Translations under genes and position numbers: made by a program | Notes under the pieces: model-generated | Told to the model about the DNA's origin: nothing | The model's input: only the letters and a program-made list of their open reading frames with translations | Databases searched by the model: none | NCBI GenBank assembly: GCA_947454155.1 | Contig: CANGIT010000010.1 | Span: 62,001 to 126,000, forward strand | Length of the DNA: 64,000 nt | DNA from: Chitinophagaceae bacterium | Lineage (GTDB): Bacteria; Bacteroidota; Bacteroidia; Chitinophagales; Chitinophagaceae | Reading direction: 5' to 3' | In this document: piece by piece, positions 44,774-53,721 of the stretch | How positions within the stretch are numbered: position 1 is the stretch's first letter | Layout of the letters: each line of letters begins with the position of its first letter

Positions 44774-45412
44774 ATGACCATCAATTTCCGGAACTGTTTA
44801 CTGTTTGCCGTATTATTGTCTTTCACTTTTGTATCGTGTGGTGGTAACAGCGACCAGCCTGTTGAAAAAGAACCCATCATCTTAAAAAAGGACAAGCCCA
44901 GAAGTAAGAATGACACTACACCGAGGGGCGTGCCGGTCATCAACATTTCCGATACGGTGTCGCTTCCCTTATTGGTTCTCTGCATCAAAGACAGTGCGGC
45001 CAACAACATCCGGCTGAGTCAAAAGCTGAATAAAATTTATGGCGAAAGGATTACTGAACAACTCAAAAAAAGCAAGGTGAACGCGTTTGGTCCACCAATG
45101 GCCTGGTATACCACCCAGAAAGCGCCTTTCTTTTTTGAAGCCGGCATACCGGTAGATAAAAAACCCGGCAAATTGAGCAAAGGCATGTACCTGAAAAAAG
45201 TCAGCACTTCTAAAATCATCGTGGCTCATTTTTTTGGCCCCTATGATGAATCCACGCAAGCCTATCAGGTATTGAAAGACTGGATCAAAGACAGCGGCAA
45301 ACATCCTTCAGGTGCGCCTTACGAAATATACGTTGGTGATCCCTACGACAAAAACGGCAAACCCATCGACCCCTACAAGGTGCAAACCGACATCATTTAT
45401 CCTTATCAGTAA
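44774..45412 (+). CDS. Lipoprotein with GyrI-like effector-binding domain
   Basis: 212 residues. Lipobox FVSC (Cys22), then a Lys/Asp-rich linker and, from about residue 60, a GyrI/SOUL-like small-molecule-binding domain: the C-terminal AHFFGPYDESTQAYQVLKDWI and PYEIYVGDP...VQTDIIYPY are the usual tail. The family includes ligand-binding modules and hydrolases of cyclopropanes; a lipid-anchored version suggests a periplasmic binding role. Its end overlaps the convergent gene by 20 bases. TTATTTTG at 44738-44745 with TTCG 19 bases before it is a possible promoter. Confidence 0.82.
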   Translation: MTINFRNCLLFAVLLSFTFVSCGGNSDQPVEKEPIILKKDKPRSKNDTTPRGVPVINISDTVSLPLLVLCIKDSAANNIRLSQKLNKIYGERITEQLKKSKVNAFGPPMAWYTTQKAPFFFEAGIPVDKKPGKLSKGMYLKKVSTSKIIVAHFFGPYDESTQAYQVLKDWIKDSGKHPSGAPYEIYVGDPYDKNGKPIDPYKVQTDIIYPYQ

Positions 45413-46166
45413 ACTCCATGATGCTTTCTGACAACATCAGATAGATGGATTTCAATTCCGGATGAGCATTAAGCCATTGCAGATGCCGCTCAATGGTAGC
45501 CAGATCTTTTCGGATGGCAGGCCCTGTTTGCACTGCAGCAGGACCTTTAGGCACAATCCCTTTTGCTGTTTGTAAGATGAGTGGAAACAAAATATCAAAT
45601 GGAAGTTCCTCTTTGTGGCAATATTGTTCGGCCAGGGAAAAAAGGTGATTGGTGAAATTACAAACGGTTACAGCCGCCACATGCAATCTTCCGCGTTTTT
45701 CATCATTGGCCACTTCCACCCTGTCGGAAACGGAAATTGCCAGCGAACGCAATAGCTGTATCATCTCATCATCACTGCCATCAATCAAAAAAGGAATGGG
45801 AGGCAAATCTGTCATTTCCTTGCGTAAGGTTTGCAAGGGGTAGAAAATCCCATAATTATGGGCAAATCCTTTGAGCAATTGCATGGAAAGCGAACCTGCT
45901 GTGTGTGCGATGGGCTTGTTATTAAAATCTACTTTAGTCAATACCTCTTTTAACGCATCATCGTTGACAGCAACGATGCAAAGTTCCACAACAGGGTCTA
46001 TCACTCCAGACGCCCATGAAGAAGAATGCGCGCCGCATGAAGCCGCCAATGCCGAAACCTTTTGTTCATCTCTGCCCAGCACCTGAACAATGCGATGCTC
46101 ATGCTGAGAAAACAAGCGGCAAAAAATGGTAGCCACATTACCAGTTCCTATGATTGCGATATTCAT
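45393..46166 (-). CDS. Rossmann-like / DUF2520 domain NAD(P)-binding protein
   Basis: 257 residues. N-terminal MNIAIIGTGNVATIFCRLF is a dinucleotide-binding GxGxxA loop. HTAGSLSMQLL and YGIFYPLQTLRKE precede the C-terminal helical DUF2520 region (HVAAVTVCNFTNHLFSLAEQYC; GPAAVQTGPAIRKD), which contains the conserved GPaxR block. Related to ketopantoate reductase/6-phosphogluconate-type dehydrogenases; substrate unknown. Confidence 0.87.
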   Translation of the reverse strand: MNIAIIGTGNVATIFCRLFSQHEHRIVQVLGRDEQKVSALAASCGAHSSSWASGVIDPVVELCIVAVNDDALKEVLTKVDFNNKPIAHTAGSLSMQLLKGFAHNYGIFYPLQTLRKEMTDLPPIPFLIDGSDDEMIQLLRSLAISVSDRVEVANDEKRGRLHVAAVTVCNFTNHLFSLAEQYCHKEELPFDILFPLILQTAKGIVPKGPAAVQTGPAIRKDLATIERHLQWLNAHPELKSIYLMLSESIMEFTDKDK

Positions 46167-46614
46167 ATGTAATTTTGAAAAGATTCAGGATGTTGGAGCT
46201 ACAATCAGCCATCACTGTGCAACAACCTATTTGTAAGATTATCGGCACCTAAATTTAGGGAAAGTAAAACATGAGGCGCATTTCAAAAGGAGATAAAAAT
46301 CAATTTTTGAAAGAAAAAAAACAAAAAAACATAAAGTTTTTTTTCAACCAACTCAAACAAAGGTTTAATACCATCTGCGCCATCAGCTTCAAACATTACG
46401 CTGTATTGAATTTCAGCCTACATCCACATATACATTTCGAGCATCAGTTTACGAACCCTTCCGCAGGCCAAAATGCATTCCCGACACCTTCTCTCCTGAC
46501 CATTAAATTTTGTTTTTTCAATTTTAAATTAATATTGCAGGAATTTTAGTGGGAATTGTCACGAAAAAACTACCCCTGAAAATCATCCTTATATAATAAT
46601 ATAACGAGCAAAGA
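46167..46614. other. 448-base intergenic region upstream of topA
   Basis: A/T-rich, no convincing gene. Contains an inverted A-tract/T-tract pair (46323-46330 and 46336-46344) and a promoter-like element near its right end. The 92-codon open frame in it has poor, A/T-driven composition. Confidence 0.6.
46508..46537 (+). promoter_or_regulatory. Promoter-like element of topA
   Basis: TTTTG (46508-46512), 17-base spacer, TAATATTG (46530-46537, one mismatch to TAnnTTTG); ATG follows at 46615. Confidence 0.45.
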
Positions 46615-49185
46615 ATGGCAAAGAATTTACTGATTGTGGAGTCGCCTGCGAAAGCCAAAACCATTGAAAAAATCCTGGGGAAGGATTTTGAAGTGAAGAG
46701 TTGCTATGGACATATCCGCGACCTTGAAAAAAATGATATGGGCATAGACATCGCCAATCAATTCAAACCGAAATATATTGTACCATCCGAGAAAGAAAAA
46801 GTGGTAAAAGAGCTGAAAGCGCTGGCCAAAAAAGCCGATGAGGTTTGGCTGGCATCGGATGAGGACCGTGAGGGAGAAAGCATCAGCTGGCACCTGGCCG
46901 AGGTATTGAACCTCGATCCGCATACCACCAAAAGAATTGTGTTTCACGAAATCACCAAACCGGCCATTCAAAAAGCCGTTCAAACACCCCGCACCATCAA
47001 CATGGACCTGGTGAATGCACAACAGGCGCGCAGAGTGGTAGACAGAATTGTGGGCTTTGAACTCAGTCCTGTTCTGTGGCGAAAAATCGGGCAACGCGGC
47101 GGACTCAGTGCCGGCCGTGTGCAAAGCGTTGCGGTGAAGCTGATTGTTGAAAAAGAAAGAGAAATCAATCAGTTCAAATCCATCGGCAGTTTCAAGATTG
47201 AAGCCTTGCTGGCGGCCACAGACCTCAATAACAGAACTGTGAATTTCAAAGCGGAAGGACAGAAATTCAACCAGCCTGAAGACGCCGAGAAATTCCTGCA
47301 AAGCTGTATTGGCGCCAGTTACAGCGTTAAAGAGATACAAGTAAGACCCGGCAAAAGAACACCGGCCGCACCATTCACCACTTCCACGCTGCAGCAGGAA
47401 GCCAGCCGTAAACTGGGTTACGGCGTTAGCAAAACCATGTTGCTGGCACAAAAACTATACGAAAGCGGTAAGATCACCTACATGAGAACCGACAGCGTGA
47501 ATCTGAGTGATACCGCCATGGATGCTATCAAATCGGAGATTGTAAAAAGTTATGGAAAAGATTATCTCCAAGTAAGGAAATACCGCAACAAAAATGAAAG
47601 TGCTCAGGAAGCCCACGAAGCCATCCGCCCCACTTATATGGAAGACCATACGGTAAACGACCCCGAGCTGAATCGCTTGTACGAACTGATCTGGAAACGA
47701 ACCATCGCCTCTCAAATGAGTGATGCCGAATTCGAAAAAACTACGGCCAAGATAGACATCAGTACCAACCACGAAGAGCTAAGCGCTTCGGGCGAAGTAT
47801 TGAAATTCGATGGTTTCCTTAAAGTTTACCTCGAAAGTTCGGATGACGACGATAATGACGATGAGAACGAAAGCCGTTTACCCAACCTTATACAAGGTCA
47901 ATCGCTTGAGTTTCATCATATGACCGCTACCGAGAAATTCTCCAAACATTCGGCCCGTTATACAGAAGCCTCGTTGGTGAAAAAACTGGAAGAATTAGGC
48001 ATTGGTCGCCCAAGTACTTATGCACCTACCATTTCCACCATCATCAAAAGAAATTACGTAGAGAAAAAAGATAAAGAAGCGATCAAGCGCGATTACAGAA
48101 TCATCCGTTTGAAAAACGACAAGATCGACAAAACTGTAGCGCAGGAAAATACCGGCGCCGAAAAAGCCAAGCTCTTCCCCACCGACCTTGGGTTGGTGGT
48201 GACGGATTTTCTGAATCAGCATTTTGAAAATGTGATGGATTATTCGTTCACAGCCAACATAGAAAAAGAATTTGATGAAATCGCCGACGGCAAGATGGTG
48301 TGGAACAACATGGTAGCTTCGTTTTATCAGCCTTTCCATACCGGTGTTTCTCACACCCTTGAAACAGCCGAAAGAGCGGTGGGCGAACGCATGCTGGGCG
48401 TTTCGGAAGATGGCAAACCGGTAACCGCTCGTATGGGACGCTATGGCCCAATGGTACAGATCGGTGCCCAAACCGACGAGGAAAAACCACGATTCGCCAA
48501 ACTCAAAAGCAATCAAAGCATTGAAACCATCAGTTTTGAAGAAGCGATGGAGCTTTTCAAGCTCCCGCTTACACTGGGTGAATATGAAGGGTTGGAAGTG
48601 AGTGTGAACATCGGACGATTTGGTCCTTATGTGAAATGGGGAGAACAATTCATTTCCATGCCCAAAGGTGAAGAACCCACTTCGGTTGATTTACCAAGAG
48701 CCGTGGCCATCATTACCGCCAAGCAAGTAGAAGATGCGCCCATCGGTTATTTCGATGACATGCCGATTACCAAAGGCAAAGGTCGTTTCGGTCCTTTCAT
48801 CAAGTGGAATGACATGTTCATTAACATTCCTCGCGCCTACAATTTCGACCTGCTTACGCAGCAAGATTGCAACGAGCTGATTGAGAAAAAAATCGAGAAA
48901 GAAGCCAATCGCTATATCCAGCAATGGCCCGAAGAAAAAATCACTATCGAAAACGGACGCTGGGGTCCATTCATCAGATTCGGCAAAAAAATGCTGAAGG
49001 TGATAGGACAAGGCGCCAATGGGAAATACACGGCAGAAGAGCTGGCTATTATTGATCTGGAGTCTGTTAAGAAAATGATTGTAGCGCAAGACCCCAAAGC
49101 ATTCGACAAGAAGACGCCGGCAAAAAAAGCTGCACCCAAAAAAGCCGCGACTAAAAAAGCAGCACCGAAAAAGAAAAAAGATTAG
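46615..49185 (+). CDS. topA: DNA topoisomerase I
   Basis: Type IA topoisomerase relaxing negative supercoils. 856 residues. Toprim domain at the N-terminus (LLIVESPAKAKTIEKIL; VWLASDEDREGESISWHL with the DxD-type acidic set), catalytic Tyr289 in ITYMRTDSVNLS, GRVQSVAVKLIVEKE and RPSTYAPTISTII. The C-terminal third has Toprim-C repeats (GRFGPYVKWG, GRFGPFIKWN, GRWGPFIRFG) rather than zinc fingers, and ends in a Lys/Ala-rich histone H1-like tail (AKKAAPKKAATKKAAPKKKKD) that should bind DNA. Confidence 0.96.
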   Translation: MAKNLLIVESPAKAKTIEKILGKDFEVKSCYGHIRDLEKNDMGIDIANQFKPKYIVPSEKEKVVKELKALAKKADEVWLASDEDREGESISWHLAEVLNLDPHTTKRIVFHEITKPAIQKAVQTPRTINMDLVNAQQARRVVDRIVGFELSPVLWRKIGQRGGLSAGRVQSVAVKLIVEKEREINQFKSIGSFKIEALLAATDLNNRTVNFKAEGQKFNQPEDAEKFLQSCIGASYSVKEIQVRPGKRTPAAPFTTSTLQQEASRKLGYGVSKTMLLAQKLYESGKITYMRTDSVNLSDTAMDAIKSEIVKSYGKDYLQVRKYRNKNESAQEAHEAIRPTYMEDHTVNDPELNRLYELIWKRTIASQMSDAEFEKTTAKIDISTNHEELSASGEVLKFDGFLKVYLESSDDDDNDDENESRLPNLIQGQSLEFHHMTATEKFSKHSARYTEASLVKKLEELGIGRPSTYAPTISTIIKRNYVEKKDKEAIKRDYRIIRLKNDKIDKTVAQENTGAEKAKLFPTDLGLVVTDFLNQHFENVMDYSFTANIEKEFDEIADGKMVWNNMVASFYQPFHTGVSHTLETAERAVGERMLGVSEDGKPVTARMGRYGPMVQIGAQTDEEKPRFAKLKSNQSIETISFEEAMELFKLPLTLGEYEGLEVSVNIGRFGPYVKWGEQFISMPKGEEPTSVDLPRAVAIITAKQVEDAPIGYFDDMPITKGKGRFGPFIKWNDMFINIPRAYNFDLLTQQDCNELIEKKIEKEANRYIQQWPEEKITIENGRWGPFIRFGKKMLKVIGQGANGKYTAEELAIIDLESVKKMIVAQDPKAFDKKTPAKKAAPKKAATKKAAPKKKKD

Positions 49186-49209
49186 ACGTATTTTCTTACA
49201 CGCTAATTC

Positions 49210-49250
49210 AAGTCGGTTGTCATGTTACATAATGACAACCGACTTTTTTT
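49210..49250 (+). terminator. Intrinsic terminator of topA
   Basis: Perfect 14-base arms AAGTCGGTTGTCAT and ATGACAACCGACTT, eight-base loop, followed by five further T residues. Confidence 0.95.
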
Positions 49251-49429
49251 ATGCAGCAAGATGAAATACGCATGAAAAGTCAAAAGCAGCCAGCATCATC
49301 TTTCAATTGTTTTAGCGCTATGTTCCATAACCATCAACACTAAACGCAGCCTATCCACCATTGTGGAAAATATACAATTGGTGATTCTAAAATTCCTGTA
49401 GATATTGTAGACGAATAAAGCCGAATCCA

Positions 49430-50287
49430 TTGCAGGAAAACAAAGAAATCAAAGCCCTACTCCACCTGATCGACGATCCGGATGAGGATGTATACCTCAC
49501 CGTTAGCCGACACATCCTTTCCCTCGGCAAATCCATCATTCCGGATCTGGAGCATCTTTGGGAGATAGAAAGCAATGAATTTACACAAGAAAGAATCGAG
49601 CAACTTATCCATCGGCTGCACTACGAAGACCTTGAAAAAGACTTTCTCACCTGGAAAGAAGAAAAAAACGATCTACTGACCGGCGCCATCCTCGCCTCTC
49701 GCTATCATTACCCCGATGTACAACCACAGCAGATATACAATGAAATTGAAAAACTGAAGAGAAACATCTGGCTGGAACTCAACAATTACCTCACACCTAT
49801 TGAAAAAGTAAGTGTACTCAACAGCATCCTTTATAACTATTTCAAGTTAAAAGCCGCACCACACGACGACAATCAGCCCGATTCTTTCCTGATCAACAAG
49901 ACACTGGAAAACAAATCAGGGAATATTTTCAGCAATGGCATCCTGTATTTGGCCCTCTGCGAAATGCTCGACATCAGTGTAAAAGCCGTAAACATACCCC
50001 AGCAATTTCTTTTGGCTTATTTTGAAGAACCCCACGACCCTTCCTTACCATTGACGAGAATTCTTTTCTACATAGACCCCAACAGCGGGCAACTCTATTC
50101 AAGCAAAGACGTAGACAATTACCTAAAAAAACTAACTTCCCCGGCTGATCTTGAAATTTTCAAACCTCGAAATAACACCGACGTTGTTGCCACCCTGCTC
50201 AATGAACTTAGCAAATGCTTCGATAACGACAACAACCGATATAAGATGGAAGAGCTGCTTTTGCTTGCAGAGAAACTAGGGTTGTAG
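49430..50287 (+). CDS. SirB1-like transglutaminase-family protein lacking catalytic Cys and His
   Basis: 285 residues, starting at a TTG (49430): no ATG or GTG lies between the preceding in-frame stop and this codon. The N-terminal 75 residues are HEAT-like helices (DDPDEDVYLTVSRHILSLG). From about 80 it follows the SirB1 pattern: KVSVLNSILYNYFKL, then NKSGNIFSNGILYLALCEML where SirB1 has GNCxGxSxLY; the catalytic Cys is Ile166. The His of PGHF is Gln192 (IPQQFLLAY). The Asp of FYIDPNSG (Asp216) remains. Function unknown, probably structural or regulatory. Convergent with mutS2; the gap is filled by two repeat arrays. Confidence 0.8.
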   Translation: MQENKEIKALLHLIDDPDEDVYLTVSRHILSLGKSIIPDLEHLWEIESNEFTQERIEQLIHRLHYEDLEKDFLTWKEEKNDLLTGAILASRYHYPDVQPQQIYNEIEKLKRNIWLELNNYLTPIEKVSVLNSILYNYFKLKAAPHDDNQPDSFLINKTLENKSGNIFSNGILYLALCEMLDISVKAVNIPQQFLLAYFEEPHDPSLPLTRILFYIDPNSGQLYSSKDVDNYLKKLTSPADLEIFKPRNNTDVVATLLNELSKCFDNDNNRYKMEELLLLAEKLGL

Positions 50288-50295
50288 GTGAATTG

Positions 50296-50328
50296 TTTGT
50301 GGTTTGTGGTTTGTGGTTTGTGGTTTGT
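50296..50328 (+). repeat. Heptamer array downstream of the SirB1-like gene, TTTGTGG x4.7
   Basis: Four perfect units and five bases of a fifth, starting eight bases after the TAG stop. Meets the octamer array of mutS2 eleven bases later. Confidence 0.9.
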
Positions 50329-50338
50329 TCTTCTTTCC

Positions 50339-50400
50339 AAATCATCAAATCTTCAAATCATCAAATCTTCAAATCATCAAATTATCAAATCATCAAATCA
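50339..50400 (-). repeat. Octamer array beginning at the mutS2 stop codon, TGATTTGA x7.75
   Basis: Minus strand from 50400: TGATTTGA, TGATTTGA, TAATTTGA, TGATTTGA, AGATTTGA, TGATTTGA, AGATTTGA, then six bases of an eighth. The first TGA is the mutS2 stop. Confidence 0.95.
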
Positions 50401-52494
50401 ACCGACTGGTTTTACCACCACCAGATCTTCAAGCAACACTTGCATGGGCATGATGCCCACTTGTAAAATCACTTTCTTCCCCCGGATTTCTTTCACAAGT
50501 CCCACTTGACGATTTTGTTTCATCTTCACTTTGTCGCCCACTTTCACCACTTCATTCGACTCGATGAATTTGGCATCTGATTTTTTTTGCTGACGTTCTA
50601 CCTTGAATTTATCTTTTTGACCCATCAACATTGCCGCAATCATTTTCACCGCTTCGTCTTTATCTTCTGCTTTTCGCCATTCCACCACCAGCGCTTTCAA
50701 TTTCCTTTCCGTATCGCGTAGGTAATTTATTTTTTCTTCCGACACCTGGTTGGAGAGCTTGAGTTTTTCCATCTCCTGCCGGTGCTTTTCTTTATTAAGG
50801 GTTACATTCAACTCATGTTTCAGCTTTTCATTTTCCTTCAACAGTTTTTGCAGCTGTTGTCTTTCGCCCAATATCCTTTGAAGGTCTTGTTCGGATTGAT
50901 TCAACAATTTATCGAGCTGGAAATGATTTTCATCTACGAGTTGTCTTGCCCTTTGGATCAATCTTTTATCCATTCCGATTCTTTCTGCAATGGAAAATGT
51001 ATAAGAACTGCCGGGCGAGCCCACTTTGAGTTTATATAAAGGCTTCAGATTTTTCTCATCGAAAAGCATGGCTCCATTGTAAATACCCGGTACTTTATTG
51101 GCCATCACTTTCAAATTGAGATAATGCGTGGTGACGATACCGATAGCGTGCTTTCTTGCCATCTCTTCCATGATCACTTCGGCAAAAGCCCCGCCCAGGT
51201 TGGGATCACTGCCACTGCCCAACTCATCGATAAAGAACAATGTCTTTCCGTTGGCTTGTTCAATAAAATGTTTCATGTGGGTAAGATGAGCCGAATAGGT
51301 GCTCAGTTCAAACTCGATGCTTTGGGTATCACCAATATGAATCATCAGCTGTTTGAAAATACCCATCTCGCTGTCGGGAGATACGGGCACCAGCAAACCG
51401 GCCTGCAACATGAGCTGCAACAAGCCCACTGTCTTCATCGTAACGGTTTTTCCACCGGCATTAGGTCCGCTGATGACAAGGATACGATTGCGATCATCCA
51501 ACACAATATCTACAGGCAAAGTGGGTTTTTCTACTTTCTTGTTGTGCAACAACAACAAAGGATGATACGCCTGAATCAGTTTCACTACGGCCTTGTCCTG
51601 GAGCATAGGCAGATGCCCTCCGATATCCTGGGCCAACTTGGCTTTAGCCCTTACGAAATCGAATTCGCCCGCCATGTCATAATACTGCTGCAGCAATCCG
51701 CCATACACAGCAAGTTGGGCCGTGAGTGCTTTCAGGATACGATACACTTCTTTGGCCTCTTCGTTTTCCAGCGAAAAAATTTCATTGTTCAACTCTGTTG
51801 TTTCCTCCGGCTCGATGAAGCTGGTTCTGCGGCTATCGCTTTCGGCATGCAAAATCCCTTTGACCATTCTTTTTTGTTCGGCAAAAACGGCCAGCACCCT
51901 TCTGCCATTCATGAAACTTTCTTCGATATCGGCCAGATACCCTTGCTTATTGAGTTTGGAAAGAATACGATCGAACACCTTGCGCAATTCGTTACGCTTT
52001 CTGTACAACGACATCCTGATTCGAGACAAATCATCACTGGCATTGTCTTTCACTTGCCCCACCTCATCCAGCACCTCATCGATCAGTGTGATGATTTTTT
52101 TTTCGAAATAAGAACCATCGGTGATCATCGAGAGAAATGGGTAAGTCTCTCTTCTTTCGGCATCAAACCAACGATAGATGTTTCCGGCATTTTCGGCCAG
52201 CTTTCTGATGGTGATGAACTGCTCGCCATTTAGGGCTGCGCCTGGAATCGAAAGCAATTTCAAATCGCGTGACACCGGATAAATAAAATCGTTGGGAAAA
52301 TACAAGCCTCCAGTGTGGATGATATGGTATTCGTAGGTTTGACGAAGCTCTTTTTCGATGTATTCCTTACGGGTATGGATACGCAACTGAGCCGCTTTCT
52401 TTTTGGCGTATTCACCTCTGCCATGGGCTTCTAACAATTGCTGGACCTTTTCGAATTCCAACTGAACCAAACAAGATTCCGGAAAAAATTTCAT
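50398..52494 (-). CDS. MutS2-like DNA mismatch repair ATPase without Smr domain
   Basis: 698 residues. The MutS core is complete: helical clamp/lever region, then Walker A GPNAGGKTVTMKT and Walker B TLFFIDELGSGSDPNLGGAF with the GIVTTHYLNLK signature. A long coiled coil (about 530-620) and a KOW/SH3-like end (VKVGDKVKMKQNRQVGLVKEI) follow. The C-terminal Smr nuclease domain of typical MutS2 (about 780 residues) is absent. The MutS2 family acts in ribosome rescue or suppresses recombination in other bacteria. The frame closes inside a repeat array. Confidence 0.88.
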   Translation of the reverse strand: MKFFPESCLVQLEFEKVQQLLEAHGRGEYAKKKAAQLRIHTRKEYIEKELRQTYEYHIIHTGGLYFPNDFIYPVSRDLKLLSIPGAALNGEQFITIRKLAENAGNIYRWFDAERRETYPFLSMITDGSYFEKKIITLIDEVLDEVGQVKDNASDDLSRIRMSLYRKRNELRKVFDRILSKLNKQGYLADIEESFMNGRRVLAVFAEQKRMVKGILHAESDSRRTSFIEPEETTELNNEIFSLENEEAKEVYRILKALTAQLAVYGGLLQQYYDMAGEFDFVRAKAKLAQDIGGHLPMLQDKAVVKLIQAYHPLLLLHNKKVEKPTLPVDIVLDDRNRILVISGPNAGGKTVTMKTVGLLQLMLQAGLLVPVSPDSEMGIFKQLMIHIGDTQSIEFELSTYSAHLTHMKHFIEQANGKTLFFIDELGSGSDPNLGGAFAEVIMEEMARKHAIGIVTTHYLNLKVMANKVPGIYNGAMLFDEKNLKPLYKLKVGSPGSSYTFSIAERIGMDKRLIQRARQLVDENHFQLDKLLNQSEQDLQRILGERQQLQKLLKENEKLKHELNVTLNKEKHRQEMEKLKLSNQVSEEKINYLRDTERKLKALVVEWRKAEDKDEAVKMIAAMLMGQKDKFKVERQQKKSDAKFIESNEVVKVGDKVKMKQNRQVGLVKEIRGKKVILQVGIMPMQVLLEDLVVVKPVG

Positions 52495-52503
52495 GCGTAT
52501 GGA

Positions 52504-53004
52504 TCAGGGTTTTAAGTTTTCAATCTGCAATTCCTCCCAAGGCGTAGAACCATCTTTCTCCCTTTTGAACAACAAATCACCATCGCTCTGCATGACGATT
52601 TCGGCAGTGGTATATACTTTACAACCTTCAAGCAAATGGCCACCGATGGTTGCGCCTGTGCTATCGCTGATGCTGATGTGCAGATGAGAACCATTGACGG
52701 ATAAAGTGCCCGACAAGGCTACGATTTCAAAATGTCCAGAACCTGTGGTTCCCCCGGGCTGATTGGCCATGCGAATGTTATAATCCGTCAAACTGCCCGA
52801 ACAAGTGACCATCCAGCCGGCTTTGATGTGGTGGTCATTCACATATTGCTGAATGGATGCGCGAAGATCGGCGCCGGGTTTCAGGCGGATGACATGATTT
52901 TTTGTGGAAGACATAGGTCCATTTTTTACAGCAGAACATGAATAAAACAGCGTTATCAAAAACAAAAGCAATAATTTTGAAACAAGCCGGGGAAATACTC
53001 TCAT
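52504..53004 (-). CDS. Lipoprotein with PPC/DUF296 domain
   Basis: 166 residues. A lipoprotein signal (LITLFYSC, Cys23) precedes a PPC (plants and prokaryotes conserved) domain, known from AT-hook DNA-binding proteins and from bacterial stand-alone proteins: VIRLKPGADLRASIQQYV, GSLTDYNIRMANQ, SVNGSHLHISISDSTGATIGGHLLEGC. The HLHIS...GGHLLxGC block carries conserved His residues that may bind metal. A PPC domain outside the cytoplasm cannot bind chromosomal DNA, so it probably binds a metal or small ligand. Nine bases upstream of mutS2 on the same strand. Confidence 0.82.
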   Translation of the reverse strand: MRVFPRLVSKLLLLFLITLFYSCSAVKNGPMSSTKNHVIRLKPGADLRASIQQYVNDHHIKAGWMVTCSGSLTDYNIRMANQPGGTTGSGHFEIVALSGTLSVNGSHLHISISDSTGATIGGHLLEGCKVYTTAEIVMQSDGDLLFKREKDGSTPWEELQIENLKP

Positions 53005-53021
53005 GCTGATTAATTAGACCG

Positions 53022-53029
53022 CAAATTTA
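53022..53029 (-). promoter_or_regulatory. -7 element of the PPC lipoprotein gene
   Basis: Minus-strand TAAATTTG, exact consensus, 17 bases upstream of the ATG at 53004. mutS2 is probably on the same transcript. Confidence 0.5.
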
Positions 53030-53040
53030 CAAGTAAAAAC

Positions 53041-53577
53041 ATGCAAACAGCAACTGCAACTTTAGGCAATGGGTGCTTCTGGTGCACAGAGGCCGTATTT
53101 GGACAATTGAAAGGTGTATTGAAAGTCACCAGTGGCTATAGTGGTGGACATATGGAACAACCGGATTACAAAACTGTTTGCACAGGAAGTACAGGACATG
53201 CAGAATGTCTTCAAATCATTTTCGACACGTCGTTGATCAGCTTCGAAGAATTGCTGGAAGTATTCTGGAAAACCCATGACCCCACTAGCCTCAACAGACA
53301 AGGCAACGATATCGGCACCCAATACAGAAGTGTTATATTTTATCACGACGCAGCTCAAAAAGATATTGCCACCGCCTATAAAAATCAACTTGACACTTCA
53401 GGTGTTTACCACCTGCCCATCGTAACTGAAATAACTGCCTTCAGTGTTTTTTATCCGGCCGAAAACTACCACCAGGATTATTTTGCAGGACATGGCGAAG
53501 AGCCCTATTGCCATCTGGTGGTAAGACCCAAAGTAGAAAAATTCAAAAAAGAATTTGCCGAAAAATTAAAGCACTAA
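53041..53577 (+). CDS. msrA: Peptide-methionine (S)-S-oxide reductase
   Basis: 178 residues. ATLGNGCFWCTEAVFGQLKGV holds the catalytic Cys12 (GCFW motif); GYSGGHMEQPDYKTVCTG and HDPTSLNRQGNDIGTQYRS are the other signature blocks; FYPAENYHQDYF near the C-terminus. Repairs oxidised methionine with electrons from thioredoxin, encoded at 63400. No MsrB fusion. Followed by a strong terminator. Confidence 0.96.
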   Translation: MQTATATLGNGCFWCTEAVFGQLKGVLKVTSGYSGGHMEQPDYKTVCTGSTGHAECLQIIFDTSLISFEELLEVFWKTHDPTSLNRQGNDIGTQYRSVIFYHDAAQKDIATAYKNQLDTSGVYHLPIVTEITAFSVFYPAENYHQDYFAGHGEEPYCHLVVRPKVEKFKKEFAEKLKH

Positions 53578-53636
53578 AGATCAGTAACATTATATATGAT
53601 TTCTCTTTTTACGTTGAAAACCAACGAATAAGAATT

Positions 53637-53668
53637 AATCCGCAAGCCTTTACCCTTGCGGATTTTTT
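53637..53668 (+). terminator. Intrinsic terminator of msrA
   Basis: Ten-base arms AATCCGCAAG and CTTGCGGATT, eight-base loop, then TTTT. The remainder of 53578-53879 holds the promoter below and A/T-rich leader. Confidence 0.95.
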
Positions 53669-53690
53669 CTACAAAAAATCTTTCAAAACA

Positions 53691-53721
53691 TTTGCATCTT
53701 TATTTATTTTGTATAGTTTTA
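53691..53721 (+). promoter_or_regulatory. Promoter of the T9SS surface protein gene
   Basis: TTTG (53691-53694), 19-base spacer, TAGTTTTA (53714-53721, one mismatch). This is the best full-length match to the Bacteroidota promoter pattern in the window, and leaves a leader of about 150 bases before the ATG at 53880. Confidence 0.55.

Noticed and set aside
46271..46549. 92-codon plus-strand open frame upstream of topA
   Set aside because: Composition follows A- and T-tracts, no homology recognised, and it covers the likely topA promoter.
48691..49089. Minus-strand open frame opposite the topA 3' end
   Set aside because: Antisense shadow of conserved Toprim-C repeats.
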